Source: Berkiella sp050247135 | GTDB lineage: Bacteria; Pseudomonadota; Gammaproteobacteria; Berkiellales; Berkiellaceae | DNA: 64,000 nt | Assembly: GCA_050247135.1 (NCBI GenBank) | Contig: JBFWUT010000009.1 | Location: 1-64,000, forward strand | Direction: 5' to 3' | Part shown: piece after piece, positions 26,538 through 33,202 of the stretch | How the letters are laid out: the number at the start of each line of letters is the position of its first letter | Numbering within the stretch: the stretch's first letter is position 1 | Made by a program: the position numbers and the translations under genes | The notes under the pieces: generated by a model | What the model was told of the DNA's origin: nothing | Database searches by the model: none | The model's input: only the letters and a program-made list of their open reading frames with translations

Positions 26538-27419
26538 ATGCCATCGTCTAAGCTCGCGCAGTGTATTGTAGCGGTTTTGCTTCTGTTTAGCCTAGTACCA
26601 GGGCTCAAAGCAGAAGATTTCGCTGCAACTATTAGCGGCTCACGTTGGCAAAGTACCGTCTCAAAGATTGAATGCACCCTCACGCATACCATCCCAGGCT
26701 ATGGCAGGGCTACTTTTAGCCAGGGTAGCGGTGAAAAACAGCATTTCGCTTTAGAGTCCATTTTGGGTCGGCAGCACAAAGGGCAGGCTCATCTGATGGT
26801 GTATCCCCAAGAATGGAAGTGCAATAGTGAGCCAAAACTATTAGCAAAGGTCCCTTTGCAACAAAGCCAAGAACCTATTACCTTACACAAAGCTACTGTT
26901 TATGAATTATTAGCCGCATTGCGCAATGGACAAAGCGCCGCTTTTGTGATGAAACCTGAAGATGCGCCTTATAAACACTGTCCTGAATGTGACAAGATAA
27001 CTTTAAGTGCTGTTGGTTTTCAAAAAGCCTATAAAACCTACCTTAAATGCATTGACGATATGGTACCGGATTCTTTTGCTCAGCTCAAAGAAATAGTTAT
27101 TCATTTTGATAGTGGCAGTACATTATTGTCACATGAAGCGGAAAAGCAGTTAACAGAGCTCAAAGAATATATTCTGGCTGATGGGAAAATTCGCCGGGTA
27201 GACGTGACGGGGCATTCTGATAGTAAAGGAGGCTATATAGTCAACATGCATATGGCCAACAAAAGAATGTGGGCAGTCAAAGATTATTTAGTCTTTGCAG
27301 GTGTTTCGCCTTCTGTGTTTACCTTAAAAGGCTACGCTGATAAGGTATCCGTTGCGCCAAACAAAACCCCAGAAGGGCGAGCGAAAAACCGCCGCGTGGT
27401 GATCAAACTCTATCATTAG
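26538..27419 (+). CDS. motY: MotY-like flagellar T-ring / OmpA-domain protein
   Basis: 293 residues from ATG 26538; a TTG eight codons upstream would spoil the signal peptide. Signal peptide of about 25 residues (LAQCIVAVLLLFSLVPGLKA). The N-terminal beta-rich domain (RWQSTVSKIECTLTHTIPGYG) is typical of MotY, and the C-terminal half is an OmpA-type peptidoglycan-binding domain (VTGHSDSKGG ... NRRVVIKL). MotY forms part of the T-ring that holds stators in sodium-type flagella of Vibrio and Pseudomonas. Its position beside pyrC and rnt supports the name. No other flagellar gene is in the window. Confidence 0.82.
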   Translation: MPSSKLAQCIVAVLLLFSLVPGLKAEDFAATISGSRWQSTVSKIECTLTHTIPGYGRATFSQGSGEKQHFALESILGRQHKGQAHLMVYPQEWKCNSEPKLLAKVPLQQSQEPITLHKATVYELLAALRNGQSAAFVMKPEDAPYKHCPECDKITLSAVGFQKAYKTYLKCIDDMVPDSFAQLKEIVIHFDSGSTLLSHEAEKQLTELKEYILADGKIRRVDVTGHSDSKGGYIVNMHMANKRMWAVKDYLVFAGVSPSVFTLKGYADKVSVAPNKTPEGRAKNRRVVIKLYH

Positions 27420-28205
27420 TTAGAGTTTTCGTCGTGGTGGGCTTAAGTCTTCTCTTTTTCTTTTTTGATCCCTTTCCACACTGCTAAATAGCCGAGTCAC
27501 AGCATTTTTCACCCAAGATAAGAATTTGGTAAAATTGTTTCTGGGATCTTCAATGAATTTTTTGGTGGCACCTTCATGAGCGACGACATTAATATCTTTA
27601 AATTCATGGTCGACTCTGGCCCCAGTGACTTTTATCGATGAGGTGAGCGATATGGATGCAAGAGCACTACCCTCAGGTCTTGCGTAAGGAACATAACCTT
27701 CTACAGCTTTATCTTCATTGTGGTGCTCAGCTGTTGGCATCGTTCTAATTTCGCTGATATCAAAAGATTCGGTATGCTCAAGGGAACCATCTTTTTTAAT
27801 GACAAATGTGGTCACTGGATTAGTAGTCTTAAATAACGTTTCTGGTGAAAAATAATATTCTAATAAGGATTGAGCAACGTTTCTAAAGCCACCTTGGTGG
27901 TAATATCTTTTCAAATAGTCCGCTAATGCTTCGTCACCTCTGGCTAACCGGTTGATAACCCCTTTTGCCTTGGCAACGGTATCAATCTGGTTGATGGTAT
28001 ATTCAATTTTTTGGCCGGTTTTCTCATTAATAATGACAATTTTAGGACTTCTGAACATATCCTTTTGCACTTGTTCGATGCTGGATGAGGACATTTTTTT
28101 GGCTTCTTCCTTGGCAACTTCAGGATCCATCTGTGCATCTTCAATAAATTTTCTGGCAAATTTAGCTCGAACTTCTTGTATAGGTAATTTGCGTTTAAAG
28201 GCCAT
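27420..28205 (-). CDS. Unknown protein with a basic C-terminal tail
   Basis: 261 residues, not recognised. Soluble, with no signal peptide. The first 70 residues are charged helix; the middle is mixed alpha/beta. The last 17 residues are very basic (RDQKRKREDLSPPRRKL), with KRKR resembling a nuclear localisation signal; that reading is speculative. GGGGAA precedes the ATG. The gene directly abuts the convergent motY stop. It lies downstream of the luxR-type gene on the same strand, with a TTGAA-N6-TTCAA dyad in the gap. Confidence 0.6.
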   Translation of the reverse strand: MAFKRKLPIQEVRAKFARKFIEDAQMDPEVAKEEAKKMSSSSIEQVQKDMFRSPKIVIINEKTGQKIEYTINQIDTVAKAKGVINRLARGDEALADYLKRYYHQGGFRNVAQSLLEYYFSPETLFKTTNPVTTFVIKKDGSLEHTESFDISEIRTMPTAEHHNEDKAVEGYVPYARPEGSALASISLTSSIKVTGARVDHEFKDINVVAHEGATKKFIEDPRNNFTKFLSWVKNAVTRLFSSVERDQKRKREDLSPPRRKL

Positions 28206-28258
28206 CGTTTTTCCCCAAGTTTAGATTAATTGGTTCTATATGACATAAGACCAATCAC

Positions 28259-28274
28259 TTGAAGAATAGTTCAA
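28259..28274. promoter_or_regulatory. Dyad TTGAA-N6-TTCAA upstream of the unknown gene at 27420-28205
   Basis: The 16-bp element lies 54 bp ahead of the start. It overlaps AATAGTTCAAA (28265-28275), an 11-bp string repeated exactly at 29402-29412 ahead of the luxR-type gene. Candidate binding site for that regulator. Confidence 0.35.
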
Positions 28275-28291
28275 ATATTTTTTAGGGGGTA

Positions 28292-29362
28292 TTACAAGCT
28301 TTGAAGATTCATCAAACCATGCTCAATGGCTTGATGAAAAAGGGCGACTTTGGTTTTGCACCCCAGTTTATTCTTAAGGCGCCAGATGTAATCGGCGGCC
28401 GTCGGAATACCAATGGCTAGCTTCTTGCTAATTTCAGCTAAGGTATGGCCGCTGAGCAATAATTGATAACATTGATATTCTTGAGCAGAGAGCTTTGAGA
28501 AGGGACTATATACATTCATCAAGAAAGCATGCAGCGCATCATCTGTTAGTTCATTATTTTTGACCTTGCGTAACCATTTTTCAGCAAATTCGTAGCTAAC
28601 GAAACCAGCACGCTCTGCTTTTTCAAAGAGCTGGCTTTTAGAAGTGCATTGTAATTTTTTCTTAATTTTGATGAAATTTCTGGATATCGATTTGTTTGAT
28701 AGAAATTGCAGGCTGGCGATATCATTATTCGAATAGCCCTTTAAGACATGGCCTAGAAAATGCTTTTCATCTTCGTCTAGAGAATCTAGTGGCGCATGTG
28801 ATTGATCGTTGAATAAAGCATAATGGTTAGATAGTTCACGATCATTTATCATTCGTTCAGGCGGAATGATCCGCTGCTCACTCGCAGTTGTGATAATGTC
28901 AGTTGCAAGTGAATTTGCGAAATAGTGACCAAATCGCTTTAATAACCCTGTGTTTTCTTTGTAAAAATCAAGAACCTTAGTGTTGTCGGGTCTTGAGCCA
29001 AATTCAATAACGACGGTTTTATCACCCTGGCGCTCAACATAAGTAACAAAATTTCCCAGATCGAGCGAATGGGCTTGTGCTAAGACTTTTTGCGGGATCA
29101 AATGGTCATAGTGATGCCAACCATCTAGATGGAAACCAAACAATAAACCATCATTTTTAAACCAACTTTCATAGTACGTGGAGTTAGTATGTAAAGTGAA
29201 TCCAGATGTATCTGGATAGTGTTCACCATAGCAAAAGTAATGAATGTCAGCTAATTTTTCGAGTGGTTTAATGAATTGACGAATACGAGATTCTGCCTGA
29301 TAGGAAATATGATCCTGTGAAAGGAAGTCTGTTCCTGGCATTGGCGATCCGCAAAGTTCCAT
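28292..29362 (-). CDS. LuxR-type regulator with two tandem C-terminal HTH domains
   Basis: 356 residues from ATG 29362 (a GTG lies three codons upstream). Residues 1 to about 190 form an alpha/beta sensory region rich in Tyr, His and Trp (GFHLDGWHHYDHLIP), possibly PAS- or autoinducer-like; the ligand is unknown. Two LuxR/FixJ-type helix-turn-helix units follow. The first, at about 195-254, has GYSNNDIASLQFLSNKSISR. The second, at about 291-351, has SGHTLAEISKKLAIGIPTAA and ends in a canonical LKNKLGCKTKVAL. The usual LuxR protein has one. Flanking repeats of AATAGTTCAAA suggest self-regulation. Confidence 0.75.
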   Translation of the reverse strand: MELCGSPMPGTDFLSQDHISYQAESRIRQFIKPLEKLADIHYFCYGEHYPDTSGFTLHTNSTYYESWFKNDGLLFGFHLDGWHHYDHLIPQKVLAQAHSLDLGNFVTYVERQGDKTVVIEFGSRPDNTKVLDFYKENTGLLKRFGHYFANSLATDIITTASEQRIIPPERMINDRELSNHYALFNDQSHAPLDSLDEDEKHFLGHVLKGYSNNDIASLQFLSNKSISRNFIKIKKKLQCTSKSQLFEKAERAGFVSYEFAEKWLRKVKNNELTDDALHAFLMNVYSPFSKLSAQEYQCYQLLLSGHTLAEISKKLAIGIPTAADYIWRLKNKLGCKTKVALFHQAIEHGLMNLQSL

Positions 29363-29401
29363 AAAAACCACTTTTTGTGAAATTAATGGGTTATCATTAT
29401 A

Positions 29402-29412
29402 AATAGTTCAAA
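29402..29412. promoter_or_regulatory. AATAGTTCAAA element upstream of the tandem-HTH LuxR gene
   Basis: Exact 11-bp copy of 28265-28275, 40 bp before the start codon. The 9-bp core AATAGTTCA also occurs at 55027-55035 and, on the minus strand, at 62166-62174, both also intergenic. Confidence 0.35.
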
Positions 29413-29531
29413 CACAGAAGAGAACACTTCAAGGCCCAATTTGGCGTGATTTTCCTGACATTTATCGGCTTAACCGGCTCTGATATTTGCTAGGTACCCA
29501 AAATACCATGTTTAGCATGATAGAATGGCCG

Positions 29532-30467
29532 CTACTGCTGGGGCTTTTTTCTGGATGGCAAGGTTCTGGGTTCCGCTTTATCCTGGCCAGAGCGAGCCGT
29601 GCTCGCTTGTACCTGTCTGATGTGCCTATTCATCAACGGCTTAAACGTCGTTGCCTCTGGTTTCGCAGTGCCGGCAAGAGTTTGTAAATGTTCAGGATTT
29701 GCCGCGCTAGTGATAGTGTGGGCGATTTTGAAGCCTTCATTGAGCCAGTCGTTGGTTCTTAGCAGAAAGTCACGAAATCCAGCATCTGGGGGCCTAGTGG
29801 GATCTGCGATTGAAATGAGTTGATTGTTTTTGGGATCGACTCTAACCACATCTAAAGGGTCAATAATCGTCAGCGTGCCATCTTTGCTTAACATCATCTG
29901 TAAATCTGATATTGCGAGGCTATCCTTGCGAAGCTTTGCTATTAAATTTTTATAATTTTGCACCAACGTGGCAGCACTGATTTGTACTTCTTTAAAGGTT
30001 TCAGGATCTTGCAACATTGTCGAAATAACATTAAAAATTCGTGAATGATTTATACCCCACCATCCTTCGCTGGGATGAGTCGGAATACCGAGCAATGCAG
30101 CATATATTTGCGCTTTGAGTAGTGCGGGGCTCTTCGTTTCAATGAAAACAGCATCTGGAATATAGTCCATTAAGTAACCGTAGCGGATTGCTTTGCCTTC
30201 TTCTTCAACCGCAAAAACTTGGCCACGCATGCTGACAACAGGATATCCTTGCTCTTTGAGATAGTTTAAATAGATTTGTTCATTGAAGATCAGATCTTTT
30301 TCCATACCGGCACTACCATGGGTCACGGCTAAAGCAATATTATTAGGCAATCTGAACACTCTCTTGCAGGTTCCTGCTTCATAAGATGACTTTTTAATAG
30401 TTGAAAATGTATTAACAATATCCTGTTGTAGCTTCTGTATGTTGTCTGTTTCTGGGCCTGGTTTCAT
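29532..30467 (-). CDS. Protein-kinase-like-fold protein A (divergent paralogue pair), effector candidate
   Basis: 311 residues from ATG 30467 (AGGGAG seven nt upstream). The region 30-215 reads like a degenerate phosphotransferase of the aminoglycoside/choline-kinase type: a helix with Glu63 and YLNYLKEQGYPVV like the alpha-C helix, a hinge-like GYLMDYIPDA, a catalytic-loop-like ISDLQMMLSKDG (Asp188) and a DFG-like IIDPLD (Asp203). The usual HGD histidine and the loop Asn are absent, and no clear N-lobe lysine is visible, so it may be a pseudokinase. The C-terminus is Pro/Arg/Lys-rich. It shares SDLQ/GDLQ...TIIDPLDV..V.PKNN with the neighbouring divergent gene. Confidence 0.5.
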   Translation of the reverse strand: MKPGPETDNIQKLQQDIVNTFSTIKKSSYEAGTCKRVFRLPNNIALAVTHGSAGMEKDLIFNEQIYLNYLKEQGYPVVSMRGQVFAVEEEGKAIRYGYLMDYIPDAVFIETKSPALLKAQIYAALLGIPTHPSEGWWGINHSRIFNVISTMLQDPETFKEVQISAATLVQNYKNLIAKLRKDSLAISDLQMMLSKDGTLTIIDPLDVVRVDPKNNQLISIADPTRPPDAGFRDFLLRTNDWLNEGFKIAHTITSAANPEHLQTLAGTAKPEATTFKPLMNRHIRQVQASTARSGQDKAEPRTLPSRKKPQQ

Positions 30468-30501
30468 ACGAGGACTCCCTGGTTGATGATTGATCTTAGC
30501 A

Positions 30502-30517
30502 TGCTCCAGCTGGAGCA
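30502..30517. promoter_or_regulatory. Perfect 16-bp palindrome upstream of kinase-like gene A
   Basis: TGCTCCAG (30502-30509) followed directly by CTGGAGCA (30510-30517). It lies 34 bp ahead of the start of gene A, a good position for an operator. Confidence 0.45.
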
Positions 30518-30564
30518 AGTAATGTAACTACATGATGTGTAACTGCGCTCAAATACTGCACAAA

Positions 30565-30596
30565 GTCTCATATTGAGACATAAGACTAACTATAAT
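30565..30596 (+). promoter_or_regulatory. Dyad GTCTCA-TAT-TGAGAC over the -35 position of a TATAAT promoter
   Basis: The arms are at 30565-30570 and 30574-30579. TATAAT at 30591-30596 is a perfect -10 for kinase-like gene B. No good -35 lies 16-18 bp upstream; the dyad is there instead, which fits control by a dimeric regulator. Confidence 0.5.
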
Positions 30597-30635
30597 ATGA
30601 TGAAATGAGGTTGTTCTGTTTTAAGGGGTGTTTTC

Positions 30636-31751
30636 ATGCCTCAACTAACCGCCGAAGATTTACAAGCCCGGGCCAAGGAAAACTATCCTCAGCTCGTAGG
30701 TCAAGGGCATGTAGGGCAATTTAAAAGCGTGATCCCTATATCAGAGGGGCTCGCAGTCGCGGTTGTGAGAGCTTCTGCAGGTGAAACAGCTAAAGAACAG
30801 CTGGCACATGAGACCCATTTATTGAATATTCTCAGAGAAAATGGCTTTCCTGCTTTGAATACATACGGTGATATTTTTGAAATCACTGCAGGCCATCCCG
30901 CGGTTATGATGGAGTATATCCCCAATGCCAGCCTACTCGATGGCAAAAGCATCGATATGGTGAAATATATGATCCCTGCCATGGCGCTGGGTGTATCCAT
31001 TAACACAGGTGATGAAGCTTGGGCAATGAAATTGCCGTCAATATTACGCCAAATGCAAGCGGCTTGTTTTACGAGTAATCTAGACACTGTCAAAGCTTTC
31101 GCAGAAAAGTTACAAAGTGAAGTTACTAACCTGATGAAAACAGTCCAAGAAAAAATGATGATGATCGGTGATTTACAGATCCTCGTGGATCCGAAAGGCA
31201 AAATCACGATTATTGACCCACTCGATGTACTGAAGGTGGTGCCAAAGAACAACGGTCAGGGTGTGGACTTTGTTGATATGGTTAATCCCAATAAGCCTAA
31301 TACTCAACAGTTCATTAATTCACTTTTCAAAAGTATGGAAATGTTAGAGTCGGTAGGTAAAATCTGCGAACAGATAAAAAGTGCTAAGAGTGCACAGGAA
31401 TTACAACAAACCGTAGCCAGGATCGCGAATCCTCGAGGTGGCTTTATTCCAAGCTCCGCTCCTCCCAGCCCTGTGATGCAGCGCAGAGCAACGGTTAAAG
31501 ATCCGCGGCAAACAAAATCAGCCCCTGGTACCCCAACAGAATCGCCACCGGGCTCTTTAAGAGAACAAAGCGATGATCGCCGTCCACCTGCTGTGACGCC
31601 TGCTCAAATGACAAGTAGGCGAGCAAATACAGAACCGACCAAGCGTTCAAATGCGCCACAGACAACACCACCAAATCGTCCAACTTCTAAAGCGACGACT
31701 GTGACCGATACCACAACGCCACCCACAACGCCCAACAAATTCAAAAACTGA
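30636..31751 (+). CDS. Protein-kinase-like-fold protein B (divergent paralogue pair), effector candidate
   Basis: 371 residues. Same layout as the divergent gene A: alpha-C-like HETHLLNILRENGFPAL with Glu59, hinge-like VMMEYIPNASLLD, catalytic-loop-like IGDLQILVDPKG (Asp179) and TIIDPLDV (Asp194). The hinge and loop spacing match aminoglycoside phosphotransferase-like kinases, but the loop Asn is missing and the beta-3 strand reads LAVAVVRA with Arg where Lys is expected. The last 100 residues are low-complexity, rich in Pro, Thr, Ser and Arg, and probably disordered. AAGGGG precedes the ATG. Substrate unknown; activity is doubtful. Confidence 0.5.
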   Translation: MPQLTAEDLQARAKENYPQLVGQGHVGQFKSVIPISEGLAVAVVRASAGETAKEQLAHETHLLNILRENGFPALNTYGDIFEITAGHPAVMMEYIPNASLLDGKSIDMVKYMIPAMALGVSINTGDEAWAMKLPSILRQMQAACFTSNLDTVKAFAEKLQSEVTNLMKTVQEKMMMIGDLQILVDPKGKITIIDPLDVLKVVPKNNGQGVDFVDMVNPNKPNTQQFINSLFKSMEMLESVGKICEQIKSAKSAQELQQTVARIANPRGGFIPSSAPPSPVMQRRATVKDPRQTKSAPGTPTESPPGSLREQSDDRRPPAVTPAQMTSRRANTEPTKRSNAPQTTPPNRPTSKATTVTDTTTPPTTPNKFKN

Positions 31752-31757
31752 TAGGCG

Positions 31758-32183
31758 CTAAAGTAGTCTTCGGATCGCTTTTAAATAGAGCTGCTCATTG
31801 GCAGCTTCATCTCGTAAAAAACTTTCCTTTAGAACTTTGGCTAAGCATTCCATGATTTTGTGTTCGGTTTCGGTTCTATCCCCAATCTTTTTAAGCAATT
31901 GATCATATAGCTTGCGAATGCCGCCAGGACGGTTTGCGTGAACTTGTTCTAACACGGTGACATGTAATGCCAGGTGGAAAAAGGGATTATGGTCGAGTTG
32001 AAATTTTTCGTCTTGTATGGACGTGAAGTTATTGGGATCATCAAAAATAGGATGATATTCAGGATGGCGTTGAATAATGTCAACAATCATGGTTTCAAGG
32101 GGGGATAATGGCAAACCTTCCTGCGATTTCTGCCAAGCATCAAAATAGACTTTGCGTAAACTACTCGGATCATTATCACTCAT
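31758..32183 (-). CDS. DUF1841 family protein
   Basis: 141 residues from ATG 32183; an upstream in-frame start lies inside nth. Family hallmarks are RHPEYHPIFDDP, DHNPFFHLALHVTVLEQV and RPGGIR. The function of the family is not known. It starts 1 nt past the nth stop and is probably the last gene of the metG-rnfB-nth transcript. Convergent with kinase-like gene B. Confidence 0.8.
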   Translation of the reverse strand: MSDNDPSSLRKVYFDAWQKSQEGLPLSPLETMIVDIIQRHPEYHPIFDDPNNFTSIQDEKFQLDHNPFFHLALHVTVLEQVHANRPGGIRKLYDQLLKKIGDRTETEHKIMECLAKVLKESFLRDEAANEQLYLKAIRRLL

Positions 32184-32184
32184 G

Positions 32185-32817
32185 TTACAGGTTCTTCTCT
32201 TTGAATTCGCATAGATCAACAATTAAGCACTGGGTACATTTGGGATTACGTGCCGTGCAGGTATAACGGCCATGCAAAATTAACCAATGATGTGCATCTT
32301 TGTGGTACTGTTTGGGGACAGCTTTAATTAACTTTTGTTCTACTGCTAGGGGTGTTTTACCTGGCGCTAGTCCGGTGCGATTGGCCACTCTGAAAATATG
32401 GGTATCCACTGCAATGGTATGATGACCAAAAGCCGTATTTAATACGACGTTAGCGGTTTTTCGGCCAACCCCAGGTAAGGCTTCCAAGGCTTCCCGAGTT
32501 TGGGGTACTTTTCCTTGATGCTCTTTTACCAGTATGTCACAAGTTTTGATGATATTGTTGGCTTTGGCATTATAAAGCCCGATGGTTTTAATGTAGCTTT
32601 TAAGGCCATCAACGCCTAATTTCAGCATTTTAGCCGGGGTATTGGCTTTGGCGAATAATGTTACCGTGGCTTTATTGACACTGATGTCGGTGGCTTGCGC
32701 CGATAAGATCACCGCGATGAGCAATTCAAACTCATTTTTGTAATTGAGCTCGGTAGTGGGCTCTGGATTGGCTTTAGCAAAACGTGAAAATAACGCTGTG
32801 CGTTTGGCTTCATTCAT
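32185..32817 (-). CDS. nth: Endonuclease III (DNA glycosylase/AP lyase)
   Basis: 210 residues from ATG 32817, the usual length (E. coli 211). Removes oxidised pyrimidines in base-excision repair. The helix-hairpin-helix LPGVGRKTANVV includes the catalytic lysine, and AVDTHIFRVANR holds the catalytic Asp. A C-terminal [4Fe-4S] site is seen as C-x6-C-x2-C-x5-C (CTARNPKCTQCLIVDLC). The start overlaps the end of the rnfB-like gene by 8 bp. Confidence 0.96.
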   Translation of the reverse strand: MNEAKRTALFSRFAKANPEPTTELNYKNEFELLIAVILSAQATDISVNKATVTLFAKANTPAKMLKLGVDGLKSYIKTIGLYNAKANNIIKTCDILVKEHQGKVPQTREALEALPGVGRKTANVVLNTAFGHHTIAVDTHIFRVANRTGLAPGKTPLAVEQKLIKAVPKQYHKDAHHWLILHGRYTCTARNPKCTQCLIVDLCEFKEKNL

Positions 32818-33202
32818 GGGGCACAAACTCGGTTTTATTACGTTTTGCACGTAACAAGGCGCTAGCCAATATATCGTCAGCGTTTTGCATGGCTTTCTTG
32901 TCAGCAAGCTCTTTTTGTGCGGCTAAACTATCAAGACGCGCTTTCCTGGCTTGATGCTTAGCTTTAGCGATTGTCGCGAGCTGACTACGCTCTTCTTTGG
33001 AAATACCACTTGCAACCAGACTAATACATTGTACAGGACAGGGGGGCAAACAAAGATCGCAGCCGATACATTGTGCGCTGATTACTGTATGCATATGACC
33101 CGATGTGCCGACAATAGCGTCCACTGGGCAGACATCAAGACATTTGGTACAACCAATGCAGGCTGATTCCTCAATGACTGCCACGTGATAGGGGGCCGTC
33201 AT
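32810..33202 (-). CDS. RnfB-like two-cluster ferredoxin lacking the membrane part
   Basis: 130 residues. Two [4Fe-4S] motifs, Cys15/18/21/25 (CIGCTKCLDVCP) and Cys45/48/51/55 (CIGCDLCLPPCP), followed by a long charged helical tail. They match the C-terminal ferredoxin domain of RnfB/RsxB. The N-terminal membrane anchor and first cluster domain of full RnfB (about 190 residues) are absent, and no other rnf gene is present. In E. coli and Pseudomonas the rnf operon lies directly upstream of nth, so this may be the remnant of it. Its ATG overlaps the metG stop by 1 nt. Confidence 0.8.
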   Translation of the reverse strand: MTAPYHVAVIEESACIGCTKCLDVCPVDAIVGTSGHMHTVISAQCIGCDLCLPPCPVQCISLVASGISKEERSQLATIAKAKHQARKARLDSLAAQKELADKKAMQNADDILASALLRAKRNKTEFVPHE

